NCBI GenBank assembly: GCA_014084085.1
Contig: NPFB01000206.1
Coordinates: 37,958-66,103 of the forward strand
Length of the DNA: 28,146 nucleotides
Source: Hondaea fermentalgiana
Lineage: Eukaryota; Sar; Bigyra; Thraustochytrida; Thraustochytriidae
Reading direction: 5' to 3'
Shown here: piece by piece, positions 26,350 through 28,146 of the stretch
Numbering within the stretch: position 1 is the stretch's first letter
Layout: each line of letters opens with the position of its first letter
Notes under the pieces: model-generated
Databases searched by the model: none
The model's input: only the letters and a program-made list of their open reading frames with translations
What the model was told of the DNA's origin: nothing
Program-made: the position numbers and the translations under genes

Positions 26350-27996
26350 TCATGTCTTTCGACTAAAGCTCGTGGAAAACAGCTTGAGCTTAGCCCCTCG
26401 ATCTGGATTCTCGTTCGAGCAGACGCGGAGGTACTTGGCACAGCCTGAATGGCCAAGAAGGGAGAAATCTTGGGGAAGAATGTGCAATCGAGCCACTGAA
26501 GCATGCTCACTCCACAAGCAGTCATATACTTCCTCTTTACCTACCGGGGCGAACTTATTGCTCGTCACGGTACACTTTTCGCTGAGCCCGACACGTGCGA
26601 TTCCAACTCCCTCATACGAGTGAAAGAGACTGACTAGAAGGATGGAGATGCGGCCACTATATTTCAAATCAATGGTGATGCAGCTGTTGTGCGACGTGGT
26701 CATGATTGTTTTTGGCTTCTTTGCCAGATCCGTACCAAAGTACCAATTTTCATTAGCCTTCACGTGGCGACTGAATGTCTCCTCCTTGTTGAATTCAATT
26801 GATTCGACAAATTTGGATTCGAAAAATTCGGCCATGAGTGTGTCCATGACCATAGGTGGAGGGAGGGCGCTGGAGTTGAATTGATTGCCTTGGACCGACG
26901 TCATCGGATCCTGTGCCTCTGCTCGTTGAAGCATACCTTCGATGGCGAACATTAGAACAGACGCGCTGATGTTGTGCCCATACCGTGTCGGATGAATCGG
27001 ATCCGAGAAGTAGCAGCCTTCGCGAAAGTTCCAATCAGCCTCTGACCACCCAGGACCTATCATACGCAAAATGTCAAGCTGAGGCAGGTCGTAATAGCTC
27101 AGCACTTCAAGATGATCGTGAGCGGCGTCCAAGCGATACGGCGGAAGCCGAATGCTACCAGTTTTCAACTTCTTCCTTTGTCCAACAGAGTTTCTCGTTG
27201 CCATCTCAAGCCATAGCATGCCGAGGTGGGGAAAATTTCGCCGTACATGACGAATTAGAGCTTCTGTCCAAAACATTGCCTGGTTTATCTTCCCAGACTC
27301 ACCTTGTACGTTCCGCTCGATCGTACCAATGTCATTTGCACTCGCTTCCACGATAATCATATCCGCTTTTTGATACGTCGCGAAGTTGGACGGGCTTTGC
27401 AATTCGCTCACATGGAAGTCACTTCCGCGTGCGCTCACACTCAAATTTTTCACAACGTGGCTGCCGTTGCATGGATATCGTGAGTTCAATAAATCCTCGA
27501 TGTGATATACGTAACAGTCGCGGTGACGTGCGCGCGGATGATCTGGATCGGGTCGGTGAGGCGTTGAATGTTGTAGAGAAACAGACCCACCCAAGACAAT
27601 CCAACGCACATATTCCCCCCCGGCAATCTTTTTTAGCATAGGGACGAGTCTAGTCTCGTCACCATGGTTAGAAATTGCGCGCTCGCACATTCCTCGCGAT
27701 ATATTATGAGCAGAAATGGTGCAGAGTGGCTTTTGAGCGTGCAAACATTCGAAATCTTGTGCGAGCTCAGGGGCAAAGCAGGTTTCGCGCCATGCCGTGG
27801 AATGTGCATTCCCATTATCTTCTCCTTTAATTTTGTCTTCGTGGGGATACACAGAATGTGATTCGTCCCAGAGAGCCGAAGTGAGCACTGAGCTGTGTTC
27901 CGAAACATCTAATTTCCGAAAAGTCCAGAACACAACGAAGGCAATACCAGACCACAAAAGAAGTGCGACGATCTTTGTCCAACGCTCGAGCATCAT
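26350..27996 (-). CDS. Membrane-anchored SGNH/GDSL-like hydrolase
   Basis: 548 residues; ATG at 27996 (a second Met follows directly). One hydrophobic segment at about 8-26 (KIVALLLWSGIAFVVFWTF) suggests a type II signal anchor with a lumenal or extracellular C-terminus. The SGNH blocks are visible: WIVLGGSVSLQH with Ser138 as the nucleophile candidate, a Gly at ARGSDF (Gly191), VEASANDI with Asn221, and CYFSDPIHPTRYGH with Asp332 and His335. The block order and D..H spacing match the SGNH superfamily (lipases, acetyl esterases, O-acyl processing). A ~180-residue C-terminal part beyond the catalytic domain looks beta-rich (FGTDLAKKPKTIMTTSHNS region) and has paired Cys. The substrate is unknown; a polysaccharide acetyl-esterase is one possibility. 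GC content and codon use are lower in GC than in neighbouring genes. Confidence 0.75.
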   Translation of the reverse strand: MMLERWTKIVALLLWSGIAFVVFWTFRKLDVSEHSSVLTSALWDESHSVYPHEDKIKGEDNGNAHSTAWRETCFAPELAQDFECLHAQKPLCTISAHNISRGMCERAISNHGDETRLVPMLKKIAGGEYVRWIVLGGSVSLQHSTPHRPDPDHPRARHRDCYVYHIEDLLNSRYPCNGSHVVKNLSVSARGSDFHVSELQSPSNFATYQKADMIIVEASANDIGTIERNVQGESGKINQAMFWTEALIRHVRRNFPHLGMLWLEMATRNSVGQRKKLKTGSIRLPPYRLDAAHDHLEVLSYYDLPQLDILRMIGPGWSEADWNFREGCYFSDPIHPTRYGHNISASVLMFAIEGMLQRAEAQDPMTSVQGNQFNSSALPPPMVMDTLMAEFFESKFVESIEFNKEETFSRHVKANENWYFGTDLAKKPKTIMTTSHNSCITIDLKYSGRISILLVSLFHSYEGVGIARVGLSEKCTVTSNKFAPVGKEEVYDCLWSEHASVARLHILPQDFSLLGHSGCAKYLRVCSNENPDRGAKLKLFSTSFSRKT

Positions 27997-28146
27997 GCTT
28001 AAATGGTGTCAAAGAGGCGAAGAGAGTTTGCCGTTGTTCAAGGCGAGCGCCGGCGCTTTTAGTATTGCCCTCGTCCACCCACGCGAAGGAAACTGTTGGG
28101 AAATGGAAATGACGTGAGCAGACAGCAGCGCCACAGAAGTGGCGAA
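27997..28146. other. Upstream flank of the SGNH gene to the window edge
   Basis: 150 bases that should contain leader and proximal promoter of the minus-strand SGNH gene. I see no TATA box, and no gene enters from the right edge. Confidence 0.5.

Overview
The window is nuclear DNA from a GC-rich, gene-dense unicellular eukaryote. Most genes are single uninterrupted reading frames with typically eukaryotic products: clathrin adaptor, ER Hsp70, RNA polymerase subunit, histone/ubiquitin-type deubiquitinase, secreted Cys-rich protein. There are no bacterial operons. Long (0.8-3 kb), very GC-rich upstream regions full of tri-, tetra- and pentanucleotide runs separate the genes, while 3' intergenic DNA is AT-richer. 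A thraustochytrid-like (labyrinthulomycete) stramenopile would fit, but this is inferred from style and not proven. One 100-base run of N (17012-17111) marks an assembly gap.

Layout. 1-50 (-): probable first codons of a gene leaving the window. 51-3200: GC-rich repeat-studded DNA with several good splice donors but no convincing protein. 3633-4548 (-): unrecognised gene, probably with very small introns. 4690-5830 (-): patchwork of coding-like segments in different frames plus a 33-bp tandem repeat; either a multi-intron gene or a decaying one. 6088-8622 (+): USP16/45-like deubiquitinase. 9064-10338 (-): AP-1 clathrin adaptor mu. 11992-12609 (+): unrecognised acidic protein, preceded by a perfect 13-bp hairpin. 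13410-16157 (-): GRP170/HYOU1-type ER Hsp70 ending in KDEL. 17113-17406 (+): RPB6, its 5' end lost in the gap. 17.9-18.5 kb: degenerate ~180-bp tandem repeat. 18619-20355 (+): GT90/CAP10-type glycosyltransferase with a signal anchor. 21938-25390 (+): large secreted Cys-rich protein made of two homologous ~520-residue modules. 26350-27996 (-): membrane-anchored SGNH-hydrolase-like protein.

The genes form no single pathway. A loose secretory theme is visible: ER chaperone, Golgi-type glycosyltransferase, AP-1 sorting adaptor, secreted Cys-rich protein and membrane-anchored SGNH protein. Neighbourhood in such genomes rarely implies shared function. The least explained items are the two-module Cys-rich protein, the minus-strand patchwork at 4.7-5.8 kb and the ~180-bp repeat at 18 kb.
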